Below are positions 34,194 through 41,422 of a DNA stretch of 64,000 nucleotides, piece after piece. How positions within the stretch are numbered: the first letter of the stretch is position 1; each line of letters opens with the position of its first letter. The notes below the pieces were generated by a model, which worked only from the letters and a program-made list of their open reading frames with translations, was not told where the DNA came from and did no database searches. Both the position numbers and the translations under genes were made by a program. Source of the DNA: Bacillota bacterium (lineage in GTDB: Bacteria > Bacillota > UBA4882 > UBA8346). The stretch spans positions 372,001-436,000 of the forward strand of contig JAEXFN010000018.1 of assembly GCA_023400055.1 (NCBI GenBank), read 5' to 3'.

Positions 34194-34399
34194 ACATCCT
34201 CCCTTATCTGGTGTGGTTTCCTGATTCCCTTCGGTTCCGTTGCAATAAACCTTCCGCCCCGCGCTTCAAGCGCTGAAAGACCCGAGCCGGTTCGCGAATT
34301 CATTGCAACTGATATCAGTCTAGAATAGATAGGATCAAAATGTAATCAAAAATATTAAGGGAAAAGTCAACAATTTTAGCTTGTTGCCTATAAGCGATC

Positions 34400-34714
34400 G
34401 GCACTCGGTTGCCGAAGCCGCTCATTCAGTTACTGAAGCAGTTCGTTTCGTTACTGAACATTCTCATTCGGTTACTGAAAATGTCCATTCAGTTACTAAA
34501 TCAGTTTGTTCAGTTACTGAAGGAGTTCATTTTGTTACTGAAATTTTTCATTCAGTTACTGAACATGCTCATTCGGTTACTGAAGATGTCCATTCAGTTA
34601 CTGAATCAGTTCGTTTGGTTACTGAAGGAGTCCGTTTCGTTACCAAAAATTTGCATTCGGTTACTGAAGATACTTCTCCGGTGACAAAATCGGTTCATCC
34701 GGTTGCCGAATCAC
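34400..34714. repeat. Highly regular tandem array with 21-bp period and TTCAGTTACTGAA palindrome
   Basis: Fifteen units of exactly 21 bases start at 34400, 34421, 34442 and so on to 34694. Nearly every unit contains a version of the 13-base perfect palindrome TTCAGTTACTGAA or its one-base variants (TTCGGTTACTGAA), followed by a variable three to five bases and GTT/ATG. It ends 14 bases before the response regulator stop codon (34729) and lies in the gap before the binding-protein gene, so it is probably transcribed. The rightward frame through it has a seven-residue period and is not considered coding. Confidence 0.92.
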
Positions 34715-34728
34715 GCGCCTGCGGGGTT

Positions 34729-36315
34729 TCACTGGGCCTTGAAATCCGACGGGGAATAGCCGGTGTAACGCTTGAAACAGGCGCTGAAATAGCGGGGGTT
34801 GCTGTAACCGACCCGCTCGGCCACTTCATAGGTTTTCAAATCGGTGCCGCGCAACAGTTCCATCGCCTTCTTCAGGCGGATTTCGGTCAGGAAATCCGAG
34901 AAATTGATGCCGCGTTCCTTCTTAAAGATGACGCTCAGGTAAACCGGGCTGACGTGGACCGCCTGGGCCAGCTCCGAGAGGGTCAGGCCCTCCCGGGGGT
35001 AATTTTCCTCGATATAGCGCACCGCCTGGCCGACGACGCCGGCCTGCAGCAGCTCCCGCTGGCCGTTGATCAGCCCGGTGACCGCCGTCACCAGCCGGCG
35101 CAGCTCGTCGAAGATCTCGGCCACGGTCTGGCCCTCCTGCACCGCGCGGCAGCATTCGAAGAAGAACCCGTCCGCAGCCGCGCCCGCGGTCCGCTGCCAC
35201 GGCTCCGCCTCTTTCAGGCACAGCACCGCCAGCTCCAGGCCGACCAGCCGGGCCGCGGCCAGCGAGACGTAGCGCTCCAGCAGCCGCGCCTCGACGGTTT
35301 TGAGCAGGGCCAGGGCCTCCTCGGTCAGCCCCAGCTTGACCTGGAGCGCCAGGTCGGCGTCGTGCTTGAAGAGGTCGTCCGGTTCCCGCCCGGCCGGCGC
35401 CCCGGTCTCGCCGCTGATCAGCACCTGGTTCTTGCCGTAGATATGCCGGAACTCGGTGGCCGCCTTGGCGTCCCGGTAGGAGGCGGCGATCTTCTCCGGC
35501 AGGCTGCGGGCGCTGCCGATGCCCACGGTGACGGCCACGCCGAAGGTCTCGTTCACCGCCGCGCGAATCGCCTCGCCGAGCTCCGCCGCAGCCTGGATCA
35601 TGGCGCCGGGCTTCAGGTCGCGGCCGCAGATCAGCACCAGCTCGTCGCCGCCCGAATCCAAGACATAGCCGGAGCCGGCCAACTGCTCGCGGCAGAGGCC
35701 GGCGATCTCCAGCTTGGCGGTCTCCTGTTCGTACACGCCGGCGAAGGCCCGGGGGTTGCAATATTCGTCGATCTTGACGGCCAGGACGATGAAACGGGCC
35801 CGGCCCAGGTCGATCCCGAGGAAGGCCGCTTCGTCGCCGATCGCCGCCGCCGCGGGATACCAGCCGTGGATCAGCCGGGTCAGGAAGCGCTGCACCAAGA
35901 GGGGTTTGCTCTCCAGCACCTGCCGGCGCAGCCCTTCCTCCTTCTCCAGCGCGGCGGCGGCCCGCTGCACCGTTTCCAGGAGCTTGGCGTGGTCCACCGG
36001 TTTCAGAATATAGTCGAAGACCTGCAGTTGCAAGGCTTGCTTGGCGTAATCGAACTCCTCGTACCCGGTCAGCAGGATGATCTTGGTCCCCGGCGCCCGC
36101 GCCAGCAGCCGCCGCGCCATCTCCAGGCCGTCCATGAAGGGCATTTTGATGTCGGAGATCACGATCGCCGGCCGGACCGCCTCGAACAGCCGCAAGCCCT
36201 CTTCGCCGTCGCCGGCTTCCCCAGCCAGTTCGAAGCCATGCTCCTGCCAGGCGATATTCCGGCCCAAACCTTTCCGGATTATTACATCGTCGTCGATCAG
36301 CATCACTCGCTGCAT
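34729..36315 (-). CDS. YesN-like two-component response regulator with AraC-type DNA-binding domain
   Basis: The 528-residue protein has a receiver domain (1-120): acidic pair IDDD at 7-10, phosphorylated Asp in VISDIKMPFMDG, Thr and Lys switch residues in ILLTGYEEFDYAK and DYILKPVDH. A central, poorly conserved domain follows, with GDE/FVLAVKIDEY and SGGDELVLICG like a degenerate GGDEF-type fold, then a C-terminal AraC helix-turn-helix pair (about 425-525: YIEENYPREGLTLSELAQAV, VHVSPVYLSVIFKKERGINF, VAERVGYSNPRYFSACFKRY). It overlaps the histidine kinase gene by 13 bases, so the two are translationally coupled. In Bacillus-like organisms YesMN pairs sense plant polysaccharide fragments. Its likely targets are this transporter operon. 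Confidence 0.95.
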   Translation of the reverse strand: MQRVMLIDDDVIIRKGLGRNIAWQEHGFELAGEAGDGEEGLRLFEAVRPAIVISDIKMPFMDGLEMARRLLARAPGTKIILLTGYEEFDYAKQALQLQVFDYILKPVDHAKLLETVQRAAAALEKEEGLRRQVLESKPLLVQRFLTRLIHGWYPAAAAIGDEAAFLGIDLGRARFIVLAVKIDEYCNPRAFAGVYEQETAKLEIAGLCREQLAGSGYVLDSGGDELVLICGRDLKPGAMIQAAAELGEAIRAAVNETFGVAVTVGIGSARSLPEKIAASYRDAKAATEFRHIYGKNQVLISGETGAPAGREPDDLFKHDADLALQVKLGLTEEALALLKTVEARLLERYVSLAAARLVGLELAVLCLKEAEPWQRTAGAAADGFFFECCRAVQEGQTVAEIFDELRRLVTAVTGLINGQRELLQAGVVGQAVRYIEENYPREGLTLSELAQAVHVSPVYLSVIFKKERGINFSDFLTEIRLKKAMELLRGTDLKTYEVAERVGYSNPRYFSACFKRYTGYSPSDFKAQ

Positions 36316-38141
36316 GACTCACCCTCCTCCGGCCGCCACGGCAGGCTGACCCGCACCACGGTCCCCCGCCCCGGCTCGCTCTGGATGGCCAGCCCGTAGG
36401 CGAACCCGAAATGCAATTGCAAACGGCGCTGCACGTTGACCAGGCCCAGGCCGGAACCGCTCCCCGGCGGCGCGCTCGCCCCGCCCGCGGCCAGCGCCGC
36501 CTGCACCCGCTGCAACGTCGCCGCGGCCATCCCCGCGCCGTTGTCGGCGACCTCCAGGATCAGCCGCTCGCGCTCCACGAACCCGCGCACCCGGATCGCG
36601 CCCTTGCCCCGTTTCTGCTTGGTGCCGTGGTAGACGGCGTTCTCCACCAGGGGCTGCAAGGTGAGCTTGGGCAGGGTCTGCGCCTCCAGCTCCGGGGGAA
36701 TGGCGATCTGGTAATCGAAATCATCGGCGTAACGCATCTTCAGAATCAGCAGGTAACTTCGGATGTGGTCCGCCTCCTCGGCCAGGCTGATCAGCTCCCG
36801 GCCGCTGCTGATGCTGATCCGGAAGAACTTGGCCAGCGCCGCCACCATCGCCGCGGCGTCGCGGTCCTCGCCCATCTCGCAAAGCTGCTTAATCGAGTCG
36901 AGCGTATTATAGAGGAAATGCGGCTTGATTTGGGCCTGCAACGCCGTCAGTTCGGCCTGGCGCTTCTGTTCCTGTTCGGTCCGGACCTGGTCCAGCAGGT
37001 CGCGGACCCGGCGCAGCAGATCGCCGATTCCCTCGTTTAAAACGCCGATCTCGTTGCCGACCTCCAGGTTGAAGGGCACCGCTAGATTGCCCGCTTTGAC
37101 CTGCTTCACCTTGGCCGTCAGCTCGGCCAGCGGCGTGGTCACGATCTTGGCCAGCAGATTCGAGAGGAACAGCGCCGCCACGATCAGAAACAGCGTCACC
37201 GCCAGGGTGATGTTCTTGACGAACGCCGCTTTGTTGAGGATGTCGTCCTCCGGCAGCACCGCCGCCAGCTTCCAGCGGTTGATCGACACCGTGTCGTAGA
37301 TCACGATCAGCTTCTTGCCGAAGCGGTTGCGGATCAGGGAACGTCCCGCCCGCTGCGGCAGCCGGAACAGTGAGTTCCGTTCCGGCCCGCCCAGGCGGTA
37401 TTTTCCGGCTACCGGCTTGAATTGGGCGATCCCGTCGGGGCTGATCAAAACCAAATAGCCGTTCTCGCTGATCTTGGTGTTTTGAAAGACCTGCCGGAAG
37501 AAATCCTCCCGCAGGTTAAAAAGGATGATGCCGCGGACCTTCGAGGAAGTCTGGCCGAACAGCCGGAAAACGCTGACGATCCTGGCGTCGGACTCGATGG
37601 AGCGGAAAACGTCGTTGGCATGGAGATTGCGCCAGTAATACTCGGTCCGGTTGCCCGCGAAACGCCGCCGCCAATTGGCATAGTCGAAGCTGATCCGCGA
37701 GGACAGATAGTCCTTTTTGATCAGTTCCAGCTGCCCGTCGTTGAAATAAAACAGCAGCGAATCCAGGATCGAGTAGTTGGCGTTGAAGCAGCGCTCCAGG
37801 TTGCGGTCGACCCGGATGTAATCCTCCGGCCCGATGGGCCCGCCGCGGCTTTCATTCAACTTCTTCAGCAGCGACAGGGTGGCGATATCATTCTCCATCG
37901 CCACCAGCTGCTCGAAGGCGGCGGTCAGCCGGTTATCCAGATAATTGCGGGTCTGGGCCACCGTGTCCCCGAGGTTGACATAGGCGTTGGTCTCGATCTG
38001 CCTGGCGGCCAGCTGGTAGGAGAGCATCCCGATCAGCAGCACGAAAAGGACGATCACCGGCAGGAACGACCATAAAATGGTGAGCCGCAGCGAATGTCGT
38101 CCCAGTGGGCGTTGTAACTTCCGCATCAGATTTCCCAGCAA
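36303..38141 (-). CDS. YesM-like sensor histidine kinase
   Basis: The 612-residue protein has two membrane segments (about 18-40 and 300-322), an extracytoplasmic dCache-like sensor domain between them, a HAMP linker (about 322-375, VTTPLAELTAKVKQVKAGNL) and a His_kinase/HATPase pair. The phosphoacceptor region reads ALQAQIKPHFLYNTLDSIK, typical of the LytS/YesM class. ATP-site boxes are LVENAVYHG, VADNGAG and GSGLGLVNVQRRLQL. The first codon is TTG at 38141 with GGGGGAG before it; an ATG at 38126 is the alternative. It precedes the YesN-like regulator with overlap and follows the permease genes, so the sensor is encoded within the transport operon it presumably controls. Confidence 0.94.
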   Translation of the reverse strand: MLGNLMRKLQRPLGRHSLRLTILWSFLPVIVLFVLLIGMLSYQLAARQIETNAYVNLGDTVAQTRNYLDNRLTAAFEQLVAMENDIATLSLLKKLNESRGGPIGPEDYIRVDRNLERCFNANYSILDSLLFYFNDGQLELIKKDYLSSRISFDYANWRRRFAGNRTEYYWRNLHANDVFRSIESDARIVSVFRLFGQTSSKVRGIILFNLREDFFRQVFQNTKISENGYLVLISPDGIAQFKPVAGKYRLGGPERNSLFRLPQRAGRSLIRNRFGKKLIVIYDTVSINRWKLAAVLPEDDILNKAAFVKNITLAVTLFLIVAALFLSNLLAKIVTTPLAELTAKVKQVKAGNLAVPFNLEVGNEIGVLNEGIGDLLRRVRDLLDQVRTEQEQKRQAELTALQAQIKPHFLYNTLDSIKQLCEMGEDRDAAAMVAALAKFFRISISSGRELISLAEEADHIRSYLLILKMRYADDFDYQIAIPPELEAQTLPKLTLQPLVENAVYHGTKQKRGKGAIRVRGFVERERLILEVADNGAGMAAATLQRVQAALAAGGASAPPGSGSGLGLVNVQRRLQLHFGFAYGLAIQSEPGRGTVVRVSLPWRPEEGESCSE

Positions 38142-38294
38142 ATTTTCTCCCCCAATGAGTCCGGCCGAGTTCAGCCAGTGCTTTCTCGCTCATGAGGATT
38201 TCGCTTTGACCCCGCCCAGTTCCTTTCCTTTAATGCTGGAATCCGGCCGGCCGGGTTTCCCCGGCGCCGGCCAGCGGCGGGATGGGTCGGAACA

Positions 38295-39143
38295 TCAACC
38301 TTTGACCGATCCGGCGCTCAATCCCTGAACCAGGTATTTCTGGACATAGCTGAACATCAGGAACGGCGGGACCATGGCGATGATGCTCCCGGCGGCCAGA
38401 TAGCCATAGCGGATGTCATACTCGCCCTGCATCGAATTGAGCGCCACCGGGATGGTATACAGGTTGCTGCGGTTGATGAACATCAAGGCGAAAATGAACT
38501 CGTTCCAGCAACTGATGAAGGCGAATGCCGCCGAGGCGACCATTCCCGGCAGCAGCAACGGCAGGACCACCTTGCAAATGCCCTGGAAGCGGTTGCAGCC
38601 GTCGACCATGGCCGCTTCCTCGATCTCATAGGGCACATTCTTGACAAACCCCTTCATCAGTATCGCGTTGAACGGCAGCTGGAACGTGATATAGGCGATG
38701 ACCAGCGAACCCAGGTTGCTGATGAGCCCCAGATTCTTGAAGATGATGAACAAGGGGATCAGGAGCATCACGCCCGGGATGAACTGGGTACAGAGCAACA
38801 GCAGCAGCATCGCCTGCTTCCCCTTGAAGTTGAACCGGCTCAGGGCGTACCCGACCAGGATCGCAAAGAGCACGATGAAGACGACGGCGATCGCCGCCAC
38901 GATCAGGCTGTTCCGGAAGTAGACGCCGAAGCCCACGTTGGTCCAGGTCTCAATGAAATTGGCAAAAGTCAGCGGCCGGGGCCAATACAACAGCGGCAGC
39001 TTCATGATGTCGCTTTCCCGTTTCAGCGAGATGACCAGCGTCCAATAGAACGGGAACAAGACGAACACCAGCAGGAAAGCCAGAGGGATCCGCAACAAGA
39101 ACCAGCGGGCCGTCCTTTGGCCGAGATTGTCGGCGGAGCGCAT
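38295..39143 (-). CDS. Carbohydrate ABC transporter permease (MalG family)
   Basis: The 282-residue protein is a CUT1 inner-membrane permease with six membrane segments. The ATPase-contact loop is seen as EEAAMVDGCNRFQGICKVVLP, with the EAA motif, and the C-terminus ends in the usual QKYLVQGLSAGSVKG. The first part RIPLAFLLVFVLFPFYWTLV, then SLKRESDIM is typical of MalG-like proteins. AAGGAGG precedes the ATG at 39143, three bases after the MalF-type gene stop, so the two permeases are coupled. The substrate is probably an oligosaccharide of pectin or another plant wall polymer, from context only. Confidence 0.94.
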   Translation of the reverse strand: MRSADNLGQRTARWFLLRIPLAFLLVFVLFPFYWTLVISLKRESDIMKLPLLYWPRPLTFANFIETWTNVGFGVYFRNSLIVAAIAVVFIVLFAILVGYALSRFNFKGKQAMLLLLLCTQFIPGVMLLIPLFIIFKNLGLISNLGSLVIAYITFQLPFNAILMKGFVKNVPYEIEEAAMVDGCNRFQGICKVVLPLLLPGMVASAAFAFISCWNEFIFALMFINRSNLYTIPVALNSMQGEYDIRYGYLAAGSIIAMVPPFLMFSYVQKYLVQGLSAGSVKG

Positions 39144-39146
39144 GAG

Positions 39147-40037
39147 TTATTCCTCCTTCCCAAACTGGCTGGCTTTGAGATAGATGACCGCGAAGAGCAG
39201 CAGGATCAGGAATCCGACCACCATCAGCGCCGAGCCGTAGCCGAAATTGTTGGAATGAATCGCCTGTTGGGCGATGTACATCGCCAGGGTATTGGTCAGG
39301 TTGGCCGGCCCGCCCCCGGTCAAGGCATAAATGGTATTGACATTGTTGAATTCCCACACCACCCGCAGCAGCGTCGTCAGCACGATGGTCTCTTTCAGGA
39401 ACGGCAGGGTCACCTGGGTGAAGGCCTTCCATTTGCCGCCGCCGTCGACCGCGCAGGACTCGTACAATTCCAGCGGGATCGTCTGCAGCGCCGCCAGCAT
39501 GGTGATGGCGAAGAAGGGGATCCCGCGCCATAATTCGGCCAGGACCACCGCACCGAAAGCCGTCTGCAAGCTGCCGATCCAGGCCAGCGGTTCGTGAATG
39601 AGCCCTATTTTCAGCAATAGATCGTTGATGACCCCCATGTGCTCGTTATACATGATTCCCCACATCATCGCGGTCAGCACTCCGGAGATGGCCCAGGGCG
39701 AAAAGGCCAGGGCCCGCACGATTCCCCGGCCGCGGAAGGTCTGGTTCAGCAGCAGGGCCACCCCCAGGCCGAAGCAGAGCTGCAGCGCCACTTCCCAGAA
39801 CACCCAGCGGACCGTCACCCACAGACTGCTGTAAAAGACCGGGTCCTGCCCGAAAATGGCCTTGAAATTGTCCAACCCGATGAAACCGTTGGCATACGGT
39901 TTGCTCAGGAAGAAATTATGCAGGCTGTAATAGAAGATCGTTCCCACCGGGTAAATCATGAAACCGGCGATAAGCAACAGCGCGGGCAATAAAAACAGAT
40001 AGGGCAGCCGTGGTTTCTCTGTCTGCATCACGTCCAA
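39147..40037 (-). CDS. Carbohydrate ABC transporter permease (MalF family)
   Basis: The 296-residue protein is the partner CUT1 permease, with six membrane segments and the EAA loop ELYESCAVDGGGKWKAFTQV followed by TLPFLKETIVLTTLL. The end of the protein (ALTGGGPANLTNTLAMYI and YGSALMVVGFLILLLFAVIY) is typical of UgpA/MalF proteins. The start is a TTG at 40037, six bases after AAGGAGG; a TTG at 40043 abuts the ribosome site and an ATG at 40025 is too far. It is the first gene of the operon permease, permease, kinase, regulator, binding protein, lyase-like protein. A 21-bp repeat array lies 250 bases upstream. Confidence 0.94.
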   Translation of the reverse strand: MDVMQTEKPRLPYLFLLPALLLIAGFMIYPVGTIFYYSLHNFFLSKPYANGFIGLDNFKAIFGQDPVFYSSLWVTVRWVFWEVALQLCFGLGVALLLNQTFRGRGIVRALAFSPWAISGVLTAMMWGIMYNEHMGVINDLLLKIGLIHEPLAWIGSLQTAFGAVVLAELWRGIPFFAITMLAALQTIPLELYESCAVDGGGKWKAFTQVTLPFLKETIVLTTLLRVVWEFNNVNTIYALTGGGPANLTNTLAMYIAQQAIHSNNFGYGSALMVVGFLILLLFAVIYLKASQFGKEE

Positions 40038-40287
40038 TTTCAACCTCCTTGCCTAAAATACCGCTTGGACATGTCGCACGAGTTGCGGAGCATCCCCCGG
40101 CCCATTGCGACATATTTCGCTGCGATACCCTTTATTATCAGCCATGGCCGGCCGCCGCAGAATAAAAAATCTTATTGAAAGTGTCCAATATCTTTACTGA
40201 AAACGCCGCTCGGGGACGGCCGATCGCCAGCGGTCATTCGCGGCTGTGCGATAAAAGGCTCGGATAATTTTACTATTCGGCGATTTT
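40038..40287. other. Promoter region of the CUT1/YesMN operon
   Basis: No gene is seen. The stretch is of mixed composition between the MalF-type start and the upstream 21-bp array and should hold the operon promoter, but no convincing -35/-10 pair was found by eye. Confidence 0.3.
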
Positions 40288-40644
40288 ATCATTTCATTCC
40301 CGAATTTTATGTTTCATAGCGCATTATTCGATTTTCATTCAGTATATTTTAATTTTTCATCCGGATATTTTGTTTATCGTGATCGATATTTTAATTATCC
40401 GGACCGATTTTTTGATTCTCATGATCGATATTTCAATTATCGAGATCAAAAATATAATTCTCGGCTATGAAAGTACAATTCTCAGGATCGAAAATACGAT
40501 TATCCGGATCAGAAATATAATTATCAGGATCGAAAATATAATTGTCGGGATCGGATTTCCAATTCTCGGGATCGAAATTGTAATTTCGGTGCTGGGAATG
40601 GTGATTATCGGTCCGGTAATTGCAATCATCCCGGGCAAATTTTG
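40288..40644. repeat. AT-rich tandem array with 21-bp period (same family as 15.5 kb)
   Basis: About 17 units of 21 bases; clear unit starts are 40330, 40351, 40372, 40393, 40414, 40435, 40456, 40477, 40498, 40519, 40540, 40561, 40582, 40603 and 40624. The core is AATTATCAGGATCGAAAAT, nearly the same as the array at 15494-15766. The array lies between the CBM9-like gene and the MalF-type gene. The rightward open frame across it encodes an Ile-rich heptad repeat and is not considered a gene. Confidence 0.9.
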
Positions 40645-40686
40645 ATTTCGGCGAGTGATTTCATTTAACGGCGGAATCGCTGAAAT

Positions 40687-40725
40687 GAAAAAAGAGACCG
40701 CCGGTTCAGTCCGGGCAGCCTCTTT
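40687..40725 (-). terminator. Intrinsic terminator of the CBM9-like gene
   Basis: On the minus strand AAAGAGGCTGCC pairs imperfectly with GGCGGTCTCTTT and is followed by a T-run, about 45 bases after the stop codon. Confidence 0.75.
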
Positions 40726-40768
40726 GGGATTCGTTCATCCATCGCGATCGCGCGATTCGGGCGACTCG

Positions 40769-41335
40769 TCACATCTTCATGGTGCTGTTCATATAGTCGT
40801 TGTAATTGCCGCCTTTTTGGCTCTTGGCGTCGGCGTGGAACAGATCGGGCAGCGCTTTGCGGTTGTCGCCGCTGACCACGGCGATCTGCCAGTCGAAGGC
40901 GGTCTTGTTCTCCAGCTCGCTCAAGGGGATGCTGAAATCGACCTTGTTCTTGTCCACCATCACTTCGCCGTCGATATTGCGGCTGGCCCCGGTCTTGACA
41001 TTCTTGATCGAAGCGGCCCATTTGCCGTTCTGGTTGAGGACGCTCAGGATATAATCGGCGCCGATCTTCGGCCATTTGCCGCCGGTATCCTTGTTGGAAT
41101 CGGTGTCGAAACCCACCATCCAGCCGGAATTGTTGTCGATCTTGGCGGGGAGCGCCGCTTTGGTATTCAGGAAGATCGTCACTTTTTTCTCGAAAAACAT
41201 CGTATTCAGTTTGGCCGGGATCAAATAATCCTTAAACTCGTCCGCCGCCGCCACTCGCGGCGCGGCCAGCTGATACCCGGCCAGGCCCAGCACCATCATT
41301 CCCAGCAACGATACGGCCATCCAACGCTTTCTCAT
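40769..41335 (-). CDS. Secreted CBM9-like (carbohydrate-binding/DOMON fold) protein
   Basis: The 188-residue protein has a signal peptide (MRKRWMAVSLLGMMVLGLAG with cleavage near AADE) and a single beta-sandwich domain. VTIFLNTKAALPAKIDNN, GWMVGFDTDSNKDTGGKWP, IGADYILSVLNQNGKW and DFSIPLSELEN with FDWQIAVVSGDN are arranged as in family 9 carbohydrate-binding modules and related cytochrome-like domains: a strand pattern in which an Asp-rich loop (DTDSNKDTGG) can bind calcium. No catalytic domain is attached. It stands alone between a repeat array and the cus efflux genes. Function could be sugar binding or a structural envelope role; no firm family name is offered. Confidence 0.65.
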   Translation of the reverse strand: MRKRWMAVSLLGMMVLGLAGYQLAAPRVAAADEFKDYLIPAKLNTMFFEKKVTIFLNTKAALPAKIDNNSGWMVGFDTDSNKDTGGKWPKIGADYILSVLNQNGKWAASIKNVKTGASRNIDGEVMVDKNKVDFSIPLSELENKTAFDWQIAVVSGDNRKALPDLFHADAKSQKGGNYNDYMNSTMKM

Positions 41336-41422
41336 AAAACCACTTTCCTTTCTCAGCTTGTTTTATTGTTTGATTTTGATGTTGACACACCAAAGCTTTT
41401 TGACTGATTCATTGCGCAGCGA

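Noticed and set aside
34400..34714. CRISPR array
   Set aside because: Units are 21 bp, contiguous and similar throughout, with no unique spacers of constant length and no cas genes in the window.
34381..36399. A 672-residue rightward open frame with a repeated VTE heptad at its start
   Set aside because: It is produced by the 21-bp array (no stop in the unit) continuing antisense through the response regulator gene. There is no ribosome site, and the rest shows no homology.
40370..40645. Ile-rich heptad-repeat frame over the 40-kb array
   Set aside because: The seven-residue period simply reflects the 21-bp DNA period; no start signal and the same happens in the 15-kb and 29-kb arrays.
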